From NCBI GenBank assembly GCA_004380135.1, contig QXCR01000026.1, forward strand, positions 310,001-374,000: a stretch of 64,000 bases of DNA, read 5' to 3'. The translations under genes were made by a program, and so were the position numbers. The DNA comes from Stemphylium vesicarium. Lineage: Eukaryota > Ascomycota > Dothideomycetes > Pleosporales > Pleosporaceae. The notes below the pieces were generated by a model. It did no database searches, was not told where the DNA came from, and worked only from the letters and a program-made list of their open reading frames with translations. This document shows, in pieces, positions 33,213-45,317 of this stretch (the first letter of the stretch is position 1; each line of letters begins with the position of its first letter).

Positions 33213-35066
33213 ATGTCGGGCCTCGCTGATTCCAAACACGATGAAAAGCTCGCAGACGATGCGATGCGAGAGAAGAGCATTGGTGGCCACCATGCTGAGG
33301 TCCTAGACGACAAAGAACTCATGACCGATGCTCAAAATGCTGAAGCACGCGAGCATGAGATGGGTCTTTTGGAGGCAGTAAGGGATCATCCCATGGCTTG
33401 CTTCTGGGCTTTCGTCTTTTGCTTCACTATTGTAGGTCCCAGCACTCGGTATATCGAGTCTTACACACGCGCCAAAGCGTTTTTCGCTAGCTTAGTGCTG
33501 ACCTCTACTAGGTTATGGAGTCTTTCGACATGTTCTTGAATGGTAACTTCGTTGCTCTCAAGGCTTTTAAGGAACGTTACGGCGTTCAAGTTGCTGGGGA
33601 GATTGGCAAAACCATTCCCACGAAGTGGCAGAGCTCTCTCTTCCAGGCTGGTCAATGTGGCGCCTTCATTGGTGTCTTCCTTGCTGGACCGATCACCAAT
33701 CGTCTCGGTTACCGATGGACTACCCTTTTGGCCCTCATGCTTATGAACGCCACCATCTTCATTTCATTCTTCGTAAGTACCTTGTCTCTTTCATCGGGGA
33801 CCTCCTTTAATGACAACCATTTAGGCTGACTCACTCGCGGTACTCGTCATTGGTCAAGCGTTTGAAGGTATTCCTTGGGGAATGTTTATTGCCAACTCGC
33901 CTGCCTATGCTAGTGAGGTTGTACCCCTCGTCCTCCGTGGTGCCTGCACGGCCACTCTTCAGTTGTCATGGTCTATTGGTAGCATCATCGTTGCCGCCGC
34001 CACCTACGGTTTCAACATGCGAACCGATGAATGGGCTTGGAGAGGCCCTCTTGCCCTACAATGGGTGTTCCCCGTAAGTACACGCCCTTCTTTATTGTCG
34101 AAAGTGAACTAATCATTCTAGACTCCGCTCATGGTTCTCATCTTCTTCGCACCCGAGAGCCCTTGGTGGCTCGTACGAAAGGGTCGTAAGGATCAGGCTC
34201 TCAAGTCGATCAAGCGCCTCGGCCGCAGGGACGGAACCCAGGCAGCCGCTGAAGATACCCTTGCCATGATGGAGCGTACTGTTGAGATTGAAGCCCACAC
34301 CGGTGGTCAACCCACCCTCCTTGACCTTTTCAAGGGAGTCGATCTTCGCCGAACAGCCATTACCTGCTTGATCTACGCTTCCCAGAACTTTGCTGGTAAT
34401 CTCATCGCCAACCAGGCTACCTTTTTCTTTGAGCGTAAGCGCCTCATCGCAATATTCTCAAAAACAGCCAACTGACTCACCGCAGAGGCTGGAATGTCCA
34501 CCGACTTTTCCTTCAAGCTCAACTTGATCAACTCGTGCCTGCAACTAGTCGCGAATATCTGCGCCTGGCCCCTCAGCGGCTACTTCGGTCGCCGAACAAT
34601 CTACCTCGGAGGTACCGCCATCAACATCATCCTACTCTTCATTCTCGGCATCTGCGCTTCGATCCCCCAGACCCAAGCTACCAACTATGCCCAAGCTTGT
34701 CTCGGTATTGTCATCTCCTTCGTCTTCGCCGGAGCCATGGGTCCAATCTCATACTCTATCATCGCAGAGGCATCTTCGGTCCGTCTCCGCGCCCTGAGCA
34801 CAGGTGTTGGTCGTGCCGCCTACTACGTCGCCGAGATACCCATGATTTACCTGGCCTCGCAAATGCTCAACCCCACCGGCTGGAACATGGCCGGAAAGTG
34901 CGGATATGTCTGGGGAGGTACAGCATGTGTTTGCTTCGTCTCGGCCTACTTTGGTCTCCCTGAGTTCAAGGACCGCTCGTACCGTGAGCTTGACATTTTG
35001 TTCAACCGCAAGATTTCCGCCAGGGATTTCAGCAAGACTGTCATCGACTACCGGGAGAACGAGTAG
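33213..35066 (+). CDS. MFS sugar-porter family transporter (alpha-glucoside/lactose-permease-like)
   Basis: Five exons (33213-33431, 33512-33772, 33825-34073, 34122-34434, 34486-35066) encode 540 residues, the family's usual length. It should be a 12-helix plasma-membrane H+/sugar symporter. Signatures are NRLGYRWTTLLAL after helix 2, PESPWWLVRKGR at the end of the first half, GYFGRRTIYLGG before the seventh-eighth helices, and the C-terminal FGLPEFKDRSYRELDILF. GMSTDFSFKLNLIN resembles the alpha-glucoside and lactose permease branch more than hexose carriers; substrate cannot be read with certainty. The N-terminal 60 residues are hydrophilic. The next gene on the same strand, 1.25 kb on, is a secreted beta-galactosidase, which suggests a beta-galactoside or its products as substrate. 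A TATA box lies 97 bases upstream. Confidence 0.92.
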
Positions 35067-36317
35067 AGTGTTCTGGCCAGGAAGCGGGTGTTGGCGCGAG
35101 TGCGGAAAATTACATGCCTCGGCTGTGGCGGACGACGGAGTGGCGCGCTTTTCCAACAGCCTCACGAGGGGCTCGGCCCGTGCTTCGTCGCATTTCCTGC
35201 AAGCGATTCTTAGGCCCTTAAACTACTAGACTCTGCGCCATTATGGCATTGTAAATATGATGATTACGAAGCATATTCCACCTTATTCTCAAACCGTCTT
35301 TTCTCATGGTAAGCAAATATCTAATTCAGCTTTGGAGCCTCTATCGCTGGTAGGTATATATACCTACCTCGGTACCCAAGTCACGCCTTGCCAGAATCCA
35401 CGTCACAGTGGGGACAGCTAACCCCAGATAACCTAGCTTTCATAAGCATCGTGATATGTGGTCCGACACACTCCTTCCCACCGCATCTGCGCTTGGATGT
35501 TTGTGGGGCCGCTCGGGAGGATGCAGGCATCCTCATGTTTTGGGGATGGCATAATCAGATCATACGATCACCAGCATCTGTTTTAAAGCTAACATCTTCT
35601 TCACGAATGCAAACTATATTGACGATGGAATAGAAGGTAGCTCACCTCCTTCAGATTTAAGTCAGCTATAGCCGAGGCTAAGATGAATCATAGTCGTAGA
35701 TATATCGAAAGATTATGTTAGCATTCTCTCTTCGCAATTTCTTCAACGCATCATCCAGACCCTCATTTTGGAACAAGATCACCCGAGAAGTACTAGGCAC
35801 GCATGGCCTCGGAGTGCGAATGTGCGGTGTCGAACGGCTACCCGTCAGATTGGAAATGACGCCGGATACCACGACCAAACCAGCCCCATTCCGAACTAGC
35901 TACCCCAGCCTCTCCGCAACCTACCACATGATCCCTTGCAAAAAAACACCCCCAATTCTCCGGTTTCCTGTTCCTCGTCTTGGAACGGACGCAAACAACT
36001 CGAGATCCCCGTAGCACTAACGCCTTGCAGCAACCCTTCCGCAGTCCGACACTGCGTCCGATGGCTCCGATATGTTTACCCGGGCCTCGGCGCACCCGGT
36101 GGAGCGTCTCTACATGGGCATCTCAATTCCACCATTAAGACGGCCTGTACATCCCCGCAACCCACGATGCACTCCATCATAGTATGGCCTTAGCGTCTTG
36201 TTCGCAGGTCGTGGCGACCGGGGTCATGGTACCTGCGTAGTGCTCATAAACCGTCTCAATGTCCGGCAGAATGGTGGCAGCGCTTATCGGCCTCGAAATT
36301 TTCACATCTTAAATACC
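35067..36317. other. Intergenic region upstream of beta-galactosidase
   Basis: Transporter 3' flank and beta-galactosidase promoter. Candidate CreA-type SYGGRG sites occur (for example GTGGGG at 35408-35413), but such short motifs are common by chance. Frames at 35715-36014 and 35838-36095 have no features. No gene is seen. Confidence 0.4.
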
Positions 36318-39300
36318 ATGAAGACTCTTGTAGGGCTCTCGTGGCTCTCGGCCCTGTCATCGTTGGCTACGCTGCCGAATGGCTCTAGTGTTGCTGCTCA
36401 GAACAACGCACCTAGTGCGTGGCCGCTCCACGACAACGGTTTGAATGATGTCGTTCAATGGGACCATTATTCCTTCAAGGTGAACGGAAAGCGTCTTTTT
36501 GTTTTCTCTGGAGAGATTCACTACTGGCGTATCCCTGTTTACGAGGTCTGGGAAGATCTGCTGGAGAAGATCAAGGCAGCTGGTAAGCATTGCTACTCGA
36601 ACAAGCACATTTCAGACCCACCTAACAACAATAAGGTTTCACGGCTTTCGCCTTCTATGGCAACTGGGCCTACCACAGCGCCAACAACCAGACCTTAGAC
36701 TTTGAGAGCGGTGCCCATGACTTCACCAAGCTCTTTGAGATTGCGGAACGCGTCGGTCTCTATGTCATCACGAGGCCGGGTCCTTATGTCAACGCTGAAG
36801 CCAATGCCGGAGGTTTCCCACTATGGCTTACTACAGGAGCTTACGGCACCCTCCGAAACGATGACCCGCGATACATCCAGGCACTGGACCCCTATTTTTC
36901 CAAGTTCTCTGAGCTCACCTCTAAGCATCTCGTAACCAAGGGCGGAAACGCTCTGGTTTACCAGATCGAGAACGAATACGGCGAGCAGTGGGAGGACTCC
37001 GTGGAGAAAATCCCCAATGAAAGTGCAGCAAACTACATGCAAGCACTTGAAGACCTGGCCCGAGCCCATGGTATCGACGTTCCTCTTATCCACAACGACC
37101 CCAACATGAACACCAAGAGCTGGAGTAAGGATTTCGCGCCTGGCTATGTCGGAAATGTCGATGTTGCTGGCCTCGACAGTTATCCCTCTTGCTGGTCTTG
37201 CAACCTTGATGAGTGCACCGGTACCAACGGCGAGTAAGTATCAAGCATCACAGTTGCTCGGGGAGTGCTTATTAACACTTCTTCCCAGGTACGTTGCTTA
37301 CCAGACCATCAACTACTTTGATCATTTCAAGGAGGTATCACCCACCCAGCCAAGCTTCTTCCCCGAGTTCCAGGGCGGTTCCTACAACCCCTGGGGTGGA
37401 CCAGAGGGCGGATGCCCTGGCGACATTGGTGCCGATTTCGCGAACCTCTTCTACAGAAACTTGGTCTCCCAACGTGTTACCGCCATTTCGCTCTACATGA
37501 TGTTCGGTGGAACGAACTGGGGTGCTATTGCCGCTCCGGTCACAGCCACATCATACGACTACAGCAGCCCTATCAGCGAGAACCGCGAGATTGGCGCCAA
37601 GTTCTACGAGACTAAGAATTTGGCCATGTTCACTCGTGTTGCCGATGACTTGACTGTTACCAACCGTCTTGGAAACTCTACTTCATACTCCACCAACTCG
37701 GCGGTCGAGGCCAGCGAGCTCCGCAACCCTCTTACCAACGGTGCCTTTTACGTTACGATCCACTCCACCTCGTCTTCCGCGACCAAGGAATCGTTCAAGC
37801 TCCATGTCAGCACATCGGTTGGCAACCTTACTATTCCTCAGCATTCTGGTTCCATCGTCCTCGATGGCCATCAATCCAAGATCCTCGTCACCGATTTCGC
37901 TATGGGTAACAACACCCTGACTTACTCTACTGCGGAAGTCCTCACATATGCTCTTGTTGACTCCAAGCCAGTTGTTGTGCTATCGACCGGTGTTGGAGAG
38001 TCTGTTGAGTTCCATATCAAGGGTGCTACCAAGGGCTCTCTCGTTAGCAGTGGCGCTGGCTCGAACGCTACTTACCATGCTGAAGCCCATGGTGTTACCG
38101 CCAACATTCAGAGCGTCTCTGGCATGGGTGTATACCAGTTTGACAATGGCGTCAAGGTTGTTGTCGCTGACAAGCCTACCGCGTACTTGTTCTGGGCTCC
38201 CAACCTTTCCAAAGATCCCTTTGCGCCTGTTGACCAGTCTGGTAAGTAACTCGTCATTGTTGTATTAACATTGAAAAGCTAACATATGTTTAGTCTTGGT
38301 TCAGGGACCATACCTTGTCCGCCATGTAGCTCTCGATGGCAGTGTCCTCGCTTTGAAGGGAGACATCATGAACAGCACCGACATCGAAGTCTTTGCCAGT
38401 GGCAGCGCTCAAACACTCGCCTGGAATGGAAAGGAGCTCTCAACTTCTCGCACTTCATACGGTACCCTCAAGGCCCATGTCTCCGCTTTCAACAGCACTA
38501 TCGCCCTACCATCACTGGACGACTGGAAGGTCAATGAAGCTCTCCCTGAGAAGGAGCCCGAATACGATGACAACGGTGCCGCTTGGGTTATCGCAGACCA
38601 CCTCACCACACCCAACCCCACTCAACCCGACACCCTTCCCGTTCTCTACGTCGACGAGTACGGTTTCCACAACAGCTTCCACCTTTTCCGCGGTTACTTC
38701 GACGGCTCCGCCACTGGCGTCGAGCTCTCCGTACAAGGTGGTCTCGCATTTGGCTGGAGCGCATGGCTCAACGGCGAGTTCATCGGCTCGTGGCTCGGAA
38801 ACACGACCCTCGGAGTGGGCAATGCAACCCTCTCCTTCGGCAACGCAACCATGCACTCCAACTCCACAAACGTTCTCCTCATCGCCCAAGACAACACGGG
38901 CCACGACCTTCGCGGCGGCGCTACGGACCCCCGCGGTATCTTGCGCGCTTCCCTCTCCGGCGCAGCAGACTTCACAACCTGGAAGATCGCCGGAGAAGCC
39001 GGCGGCGAATCCATCCAACTCGACCCCGTCCGCGGCCCCCTAGCTGAAGGCGGTCTCGTCGCCGAGCGCCTCGGCTGGCACCTTCCCGGCTACGATGCCT
39101 CGAACTGGACCGCCGGCTCCCCCTCCACAGGCTTCACAGGTGCAGACATCAAATTCTACCGCACCACCTTCCCGCTCAACGTCCCCGCCGACGTCGACGC
39201 TTCTTTTGCTTTCGTCCTCAACGCCCCGGCATCCAAGACGCTTCGCGCTCAGCTCTTCGTAAACGGATACCAGTATGCAAGGTTCAACCCGTACGTCGGC

Positions 39301-39510
39301 AATGAAGTCAAGTTCCCGGTTCCACCGGGCATCCTCAACTACAGCGGCGAGAACGTGGTTGCGCTGAGTGTTTGGGCGCAGGAAGAAAGTGGCGCACAGG
39401 TCGAGGTGCAGATGGTGCAGGAGTTTGCGGTTGAGAGTAGTTGGAGCTCGAGGTTTGATGGAGAGTATTTGAGGCCTGGGTGGACGGAGGAGAGGCTTGC
39501 TTATGCTTGA
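36318..39510 (+). CDS. Secreted beta-galactosidase, glycoside hydrolase family 35
   Basis: Four exons (36318-36582, 36636-37233, 37289-38241, 38294-39510) encode 1,010 residues, the full length of fungal GH35 enzymes. It cleaves terminal beta-linked galactose from lactose, galactans and xyloglucan outside the cell with retention. A hydrophobic N-terminus (MKTLVGLSWLSALSSLATL) acts as signal peptide. The catalytic barrel holds the acid/base Glu202 in YQIENEYGEQ and the nucleophile Glu314 in FFPEFQGGSYNPWGG. MMFGGTNWG is also conserved. Beta-rich domains follow, with jelly-roll-like regions ending GWTEERLAYA. Many N-glycosylation sequons (NNTLTY, NATLSF, NSTNVL) fit secretion. The transporter just upstream would take up the sugars released. 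Introns are 53-55 nt with matching phases. Confidence 0.96.
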
Positions 39511-39809
39511 GTGGGTGATGTGTGTAGCTTTGGTGTAGAATTTATGAACGGATGAATGTTTTAGATGTAAAATTTGCAGTCGGAAGTCTCGGTTTATCAT
39601 TGTCTCCTTCACCTTGTGATGTCCTCGTTACGTGTTACTACATTGGAATACTGTTGTGGAGTGAATATACATAGCAACCATGATAACGTAAAGATATAAA
39701 AGGCCTTTGAAATGAACACTTTGAAAAGTTAAGAGTAGAATAAAGGAACAAGACAGTGTGATCCTAGACTATAACCCTAACTACATCGTGAGAGATTTCT
39801 ACATTCCAC

Positions 39810-41413
39810 TTAAGCCCTTGTTTCGCCTGCCCGTCTCTTTCTCGCTACGAATTCTAGCGTATCTTTCTGTATAGCTCCAGCTATCCAAAACCCTTTGGGT
39901 TCGAAATGGACAAAGTCTGTGAAATTAGTCGCCATGTCGTCTACGGATGCTTCGCCCAGGACTTCAGATTCGGAGCATTTGAGTATTTCGTCTACGACTT
40001 TGCTGGTTAGTATCCCCCAATGCCATTTTATATGTAGCTATGGACGCCCCTCGTGTAGTGCAAAAACGAAAATGTAATTTCGTGATGACATATCGAAAAA
40101 GATGCACGCAAACTCGCCATCATGTATAATGAGGTCGTGCAATATGAACTGTATGTTTTCGAGAGTTCCGGAGAAATTCAAAAACACCTTGTCTAGCCGG
40201 AATGGAATTGAGCTTCCTAGAGTTCCCTGTATACCTTTAAAGGCCATCCAGTGCTTTGGTAACGTAACCACAAGCATTAAGCGCTGGCTATTGGTGAGTC
40301 GTAGTGGCATACACTCTTCCACAATTTACATGGTCACCGAATTGGCGTCCTGAAACTCTTCTTCGCTGATTCTCGTTCGATTGCTTGGCAGTCTCATGTA
40401 TGTCTTAGGCCCGGAGCGTTCGAGCCAGACGCCGACGTACTCCCTTCCGGAACTTGTACAGTTCAAGATAGCTTCGATTCGGTTTTGTTCTATCACTATA
40501 CAGGGAAATGTGATATGTAGCCCGTGGTTCGTCATTTCGTAAGTAGAATGACCTTCCTGAACTTTCGCTTCAGTAGGTCTTAGATCGGCGGCATTGGCGA
40601 AGAATGTGGGTGATGGCGCGAACAGACTCGTATGGCTCTGTACTTGGTCTTGGAAATTCCACGCAAAGATCATGTGCTCGTTTGTCAGTTTGATGATTTC
40701 CAGCTGCAGGCGATAGAAAGCTTTCTCGCCCTCGCCGTACAGCATAGGCATATTGACATCAACGAGTCCAAGTAAGCAGTACGCCATGTCCTTCAAGCGG
40801 GTTGTTTTCCTGTTAGATGCCCAGCTAAACTTAGCCGCGATGCTGGCATCTTTGATCGTGTTGCGATTAAGAAGATATCGCTTGCCGATTGTAGTTGCTG
40901 CATGTAGCAAATCGATCCGGCTCGATTTGGTACCAAGAAATTGCCAGTTCGAATCGTAGAACTCTAAAACATCGGGTGCGAGTAGCTCCTGAAGCGTCCA
41001 ACCTCTCGTGAACCAGCGTGATGTCTCGAATTCTCTCATCGTGCGACAATGATCTTGCAGTTGCTCATTTCCATCTGCCGCTTCTTGGTTGGCATGGCAG
41101 TCTGATATGTAGCCATAGCAGATTGCAGCATCCCAGTACCACCTGTAAATTGAGTTAATCGCCTCTGAGAGCTCCGCGCTACTCTTCTTGTCGATACAAC
41201 AAGTGTAACCCAAACCCATTCGAACCTAGCTTTTACTGCTTGTACATAGCATCGCGAGATCTTCTTGGGTCCGGCCATTTTCTCTGCGTGGGGCTTGCCG
41301 ATGTCATCGAACGTGACTTCCCCGTCACCACAGGTGTAGGAGAGGATGACAGAATCGGGGATATCAGTGACGAACTAGCGGAGCTTGAGGGTGCTGGCAT
41401 CTAGCAGCCACAT
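39810..41413 (-). pseudogene. HET-domain (heterokaryon incompatibility) pseudogene
   Basis: The canonical HET start MWLLDAST opens at 41413, but codon 13 is TAG (41377-41375). The frame continues with IPDSVILSYTCGDGEVTF, where the normally invariant Trp of the HTWG motif is Cys. A single-base loss near 41205-41212, between EWVWV and TCCIDKKSSAEL, shifts the frame. The long remaining frame holds HET motifs SRWFTRGWTLQELLAP and AYCLLGLVDVNMPMLYGEGEKAF. It is cut by TAA at 40328-40326 and TAG at 40040-40038, yet protein-like sequence runs on in the same frame to 39810. HET proteins trigger death of fused unlike hyphae. With two stops, a frameshift and one more stop, this copy is not functional as a full protein. 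Stops of TAG/TAA type fit CAG/CAA to T changes, but that needs a relative for proof. Confidence 0.88.
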
Positions 41414-41901
41414 GCTGTGATGAGGGTTCGATGTAGGAATGTAGGAGAAATTGTTTCGATGGGATTTTGGAGCTGAGAGGATGGTGGATGCCTAGATGCG
41501 AGGCTGAGCCTAGGTCCTTCTCGTTTATTGCAGGGCCTGATGCAGCCACCACCCGATGACCACACTTTTGCGCTTGGTTGAAGACAACGAAGGCGGGTGC
41601 GAACGTCATTGCTTATTGCTGACAACCCGATCAGAGAAGAAACGCTTCAACGACTTCGATTCTTGTGATGATAGCCTTGCAGGACGCAATTCAATCACTC
41701 TCCATTGTAGTACTATGCCACGCTAGACGCGCATGCTGTTGAGACCAAAAACAAAAAACGCTCAATGCCTAGCACAATCATCAAAAACATGCGCTGACTA
41801 ACTCCATGTCATAATCAGCCCCTAACTCCAAAGCGAAAATGCAATCAAGTCTTCCCAGAAGCACAAGACATTGGCTTCTAACGAAAAAGATGCGCCGAAT
41901 T
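41414..41901. other. Intergenic region
   Basis: About 490 bases between the HET pseudogene 5' end and the Skt5-type gene 3' end. No gene, RNA or repeat is seen. Frames at 41364-41625 overlap the pseudogene edge. Confidence 0.4.
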
Positions 41902-44900
41902 TCACATAACAACACAGTTCTCCTCCTGCTGCTTTTGATTCGTCCTACTAAGACGTTCGCGCTTCATCTGGACCTTACTTCCGCCACGCTTGAGCTCTTC
42001 AAGACGCTCTTGGGCTTTAGGGAATTTGTATGCTACAGGATATGTCAGCGACCACGCTTGATTATATGGCAACTGTTTGAAACTTACCGGCAGCTCTTCC
42101 ATACCACCGCTTAGCCTCATCTAGACTCCGTGGGCAGCCTATGCCCACTTCGGTGAAGTAGCCCATGGCGAACAAAGCCTTTGGTAGGGGAGGCTCCGCA
42201 CATGCTGCTTTACGAGCCCAGAGATAGGCTTCGGTGTCACTTTGTTCGAGAATGCCGGAAGTGCCTGTCAGGTACCAGCCTGATAACGCGAGTTCACTTT
42301 GGTGCTCTTCTTGAGCAGCTGCCTTGGTGTACCAACCGATACTTGTGCGCGCATCGATTGGGCAGCCCAACAGTCCATACTCGTAAGCCTGACCGAGGCG
42401 GAATTGAGAGAACTTGTAGCCGAGATCTGCAGCTTGGTGGAAGAGTTGCAGCGCATACGCTTCGTCCCGAATGATGCGCTCGTTGCCAGTCTGCGCTTCG
42501 TAGATGAGCGCTAGCTCGTGAAGTGCATGTGGGTTGTCTCGGTCGGCGTTGTCGGCAGCGCGCTTAAGCATGTTGATGGCCTCGGCGAAATTTTTCTGCT
42601 GACCCAAGAGCCCCTTGAGTAGAATCATGCCCATCTTGTACAACGCAGGGGAGTCACCCAGTGCCGCCGCACGTCGGTACCATTGCACGGCTTTGAGCGG
42701 GTCTCTCTTGGTGCCTCCTCCTTCCTCATGACCCATCTCACAGCAGACCGCTGTCCGATACGCACTCGCAGCGTGTCCAGCTTTCGCGGCGGATTGGTAA
42801 AGAGTGAATGCCTCCTTCGTGTCTACCTGCAGACCAAGAAGTCCCTGGCCGTAGCAGTCGGCAAGGTAAAACATGGCATCGGGTGATCCATGGCTGACCA
42901 GCTTCTTGATGATCTTGTGTGCTTCAACGATGAACTTCTCGCGATTCTTGTTCTTCGTCCGAGCGTCGGCTGTGCCGCCTTCATCAGCGAGTACGCTGGA
43001 GGCCTCGACAAGCTTCTTTGACAGCTTCAGGCCTATGACAACATCGGAAGAGTTTTGCTTCCAGCTGTTGCGCAGCCTATTCAACTCATCGTAAGTTACA
43101 GGGTGTGATGCTACACTATGCCCGCTATTACGCTGTGCGGAGGAGTGCTGACTTTCGACACTTGGGCGTCCTGGTTCGCTATTGTATTGTCGAACTGGTG
43201 GTGGTCTTGAACCCTGTGGTACCGACTGTGGAGGTGGCTGTGATTGCGGCGGTCCTTGCTGCATCAAGCCCGCTCGCACAGGCATCGGATGCGCTGGTAG
43301 TGCGTCTGGGTTAGACCGCGGTTGAGTGGTGCCAGGCCTCCTGCCTAACGGATCGCTGGGATTACGCCCAGGGGCAGGTGCAGCTGTTCCTGGCCGTGGT
43401 ATTGGGTTGCCAGGTGGCGCAGGTGAAGCGTAATTCTTCGTGTTCGGCGGGGGCTCTGAGTAGGTAGTCTCATCCGAGTAGCCCCTTTGTACTCCTGGCG
43501 GGTGACGGCCGTACCTGGGGTCAAAGTTCTGTGGCTGACCTTGCATGGGGCCTTGGTTAGGCGGTCCGCGTTGCATGTCATCCACTGTCATCCCTTTAGG
43601 AGGTGGTCCTCGACCTCGAACGCCGTTCGGCAGTCTATTTGGACCTGCGAACCCAGTGTTTGCTCTTGGCAGACCAGGCATTGGAGGGACATCTGCGGTC
43701 ATTCCATGCACGCCGTTCGCATATTGGTTATTGAGATCGGGCTGCGATCGACTTCGTGACATTTGCCCGCGGGCGTACTCGTCGGGCCAAGGCCTTGCAT
43801 TTGCAGGAGCGGTCGGCGGGGTATAAACAGGTCTTTCGTTAGCGGGAATCAAATGGTCGTCTATGGAATCGCCACGGCGATGTTTGTTATTCGTCTCTGG
43901 GATAGCATCAAAGTTGGGCATGTCAATCGCGGATGCCATACTCTTGCGCTCCCCAGGTTCATAGTAATCATCGTAGAAGTTGTCCAACCCCTGCTCGTCG
44001 GGTTGCGCTTGTTGAGGCTGGCGCGGGGCTTGGTATTGGGGTTGGGGCTGATGTTGATACTGTTGCTGCTGATACGGTTGTTGCTGAGACGACATTTGCG
44101 GCATCGGGGGTCTTTGTCCTTGCTGCATCGGAGGCCCATTCTGTCTTGATCCGCCAGCGGTAGAAGGCCTGGGTGGAATATAAGTTGGCGACGTAGGGCC
44201 ATAGTAGCCTGTCACAGCGCCAGGCTCAGCGAACTGCTGCTGGCCGTTGTACCCGCCACCTCCATTCCCATTTGGCACGTTTTGCGGCATCGTAGCAGAG
44301 CGCTGTGTGTTCGGGCCAAAAGCTCGCTGAGAAGGAGATGTAGGATCAGATGTACGGTGCGGTGGCTGCCTTCGACCCGCATTAGCATTCATTGGCGGCG
44401 GTCGCTGACCTGGCGGCATTCGATTTGGAGGCTGCCGTTGACCTTGTCCCTCGAAATGCCCCGAATCCTGCCGCATGGTGGGCTCTGGTCTCCCTTGCTG
44501 TCCGCCTCGGTTCTGAGCCGGCACGGGCGGCTGCCCTCGTCCTGACGCCCCCCGGGGTCTCGACTGACCCCCATTTTCTTTCATGTTCATTTGCGCCATG
44601 CTTTGATCGATCGTGGAAGCCGGGCCGGTCTGCTTGGGTTTCTGCGCAGGAAAGGTCGGAAATGGATTATCTTGAGGCAGGCTCTTGGGTGCTGGGGGAT
44701 TCAGCAGGGAGCGATCGAGGCCTGTATATGGAGATCAGCATCTTGCTCAGTACCGGACTGCGCGATCTTCATCGTACGCGCGGACAGCGCAACATACCTG
44801 GCGGCCTCAATCCATTTCGGCCTTGCTGTTGATTTGGTGGGGGGCCATTTCCCCGGCCAGTCGGTCGGCTTCGAGGGTCTGGTCGCTGTTGGGGAGGTCG

Positions 44901-45317
44901 CTGCTGCGGTGGCTCATTGTGGGCACGCTGGTTCTGGGGAGGCGGTCTCCGTCCTTGGTTTTGTGGAGGGGGTGGCTGTTCGTAATACGGCTCGTTGTAT
45001 GCCTCTTCCTGGTAGTACTGGTCATGCGGCGGCGGCGGTCGGCGGCTTTGATTTGGCGGGGCCTGTCGCACGTATCCGTTCATATCTTGATAACCGCCAT
45101 GTTGCTGCGCATTCCCCCATCCCCCCTGGTCATAGTGGTCGTTGTCCCATTGCTCATTGCCTCCCTGGTCGTAGCCGTAGTCATAGTATTGCTGATCGTA
45201 CTGCTGGTCGTAGTGATTGTCGTAACCCTGCTGCTGCTGTCCTTGGTTTGGTCTTCCTTGGCCGTGGTATTGTTGCTGAGGGTGTGCGTAGTTGTCGTAT
45301 TGCTGCTGGTGTGCCAT
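41902..45317 (-). CDS. Skt5/Chs4-type chitin synthase activator with Sel1 repeats and CaaX end
   Basis: Three exons (44798-45317, 42088-44721, 41902-42032) encode 1,094 residues. Skt5/Chs4 proteins recruit and activate class IV chitin synthase (Chs3) at the bud neck, septum and growing wall. The first 600 residues are Gln/Pro/Tyr/Gly-rich and disordered (for example QQYDNYAHPQQQYHGQ). The C-terminal half has Sel1-like repeats (MFYLADCYGQGLLGL, ALYKMGMILLKG, QFRLGQAYEYGLLG, ALFAMGYFTEVGIG). The last intron adds a Lys/Arg/Glu-rich helix and the final ENCVVM, where CVVM is a CaaX prenylation box as in yeast Skt5. Splice phases match, including PPG|LDRS at the first intron. The N-terminal tract is longer than in yeast. 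It is an adaptor, not an enzyme. Confidence 0.92.

Noticed and set aside
38512..39047. Open frames of over 150 codons on both strands inside the beta-galactosidase
   Set aside because: Shadows of the GH35 coding frame, with repetitive Arg/Pro or Val/Glu/Gly composition.
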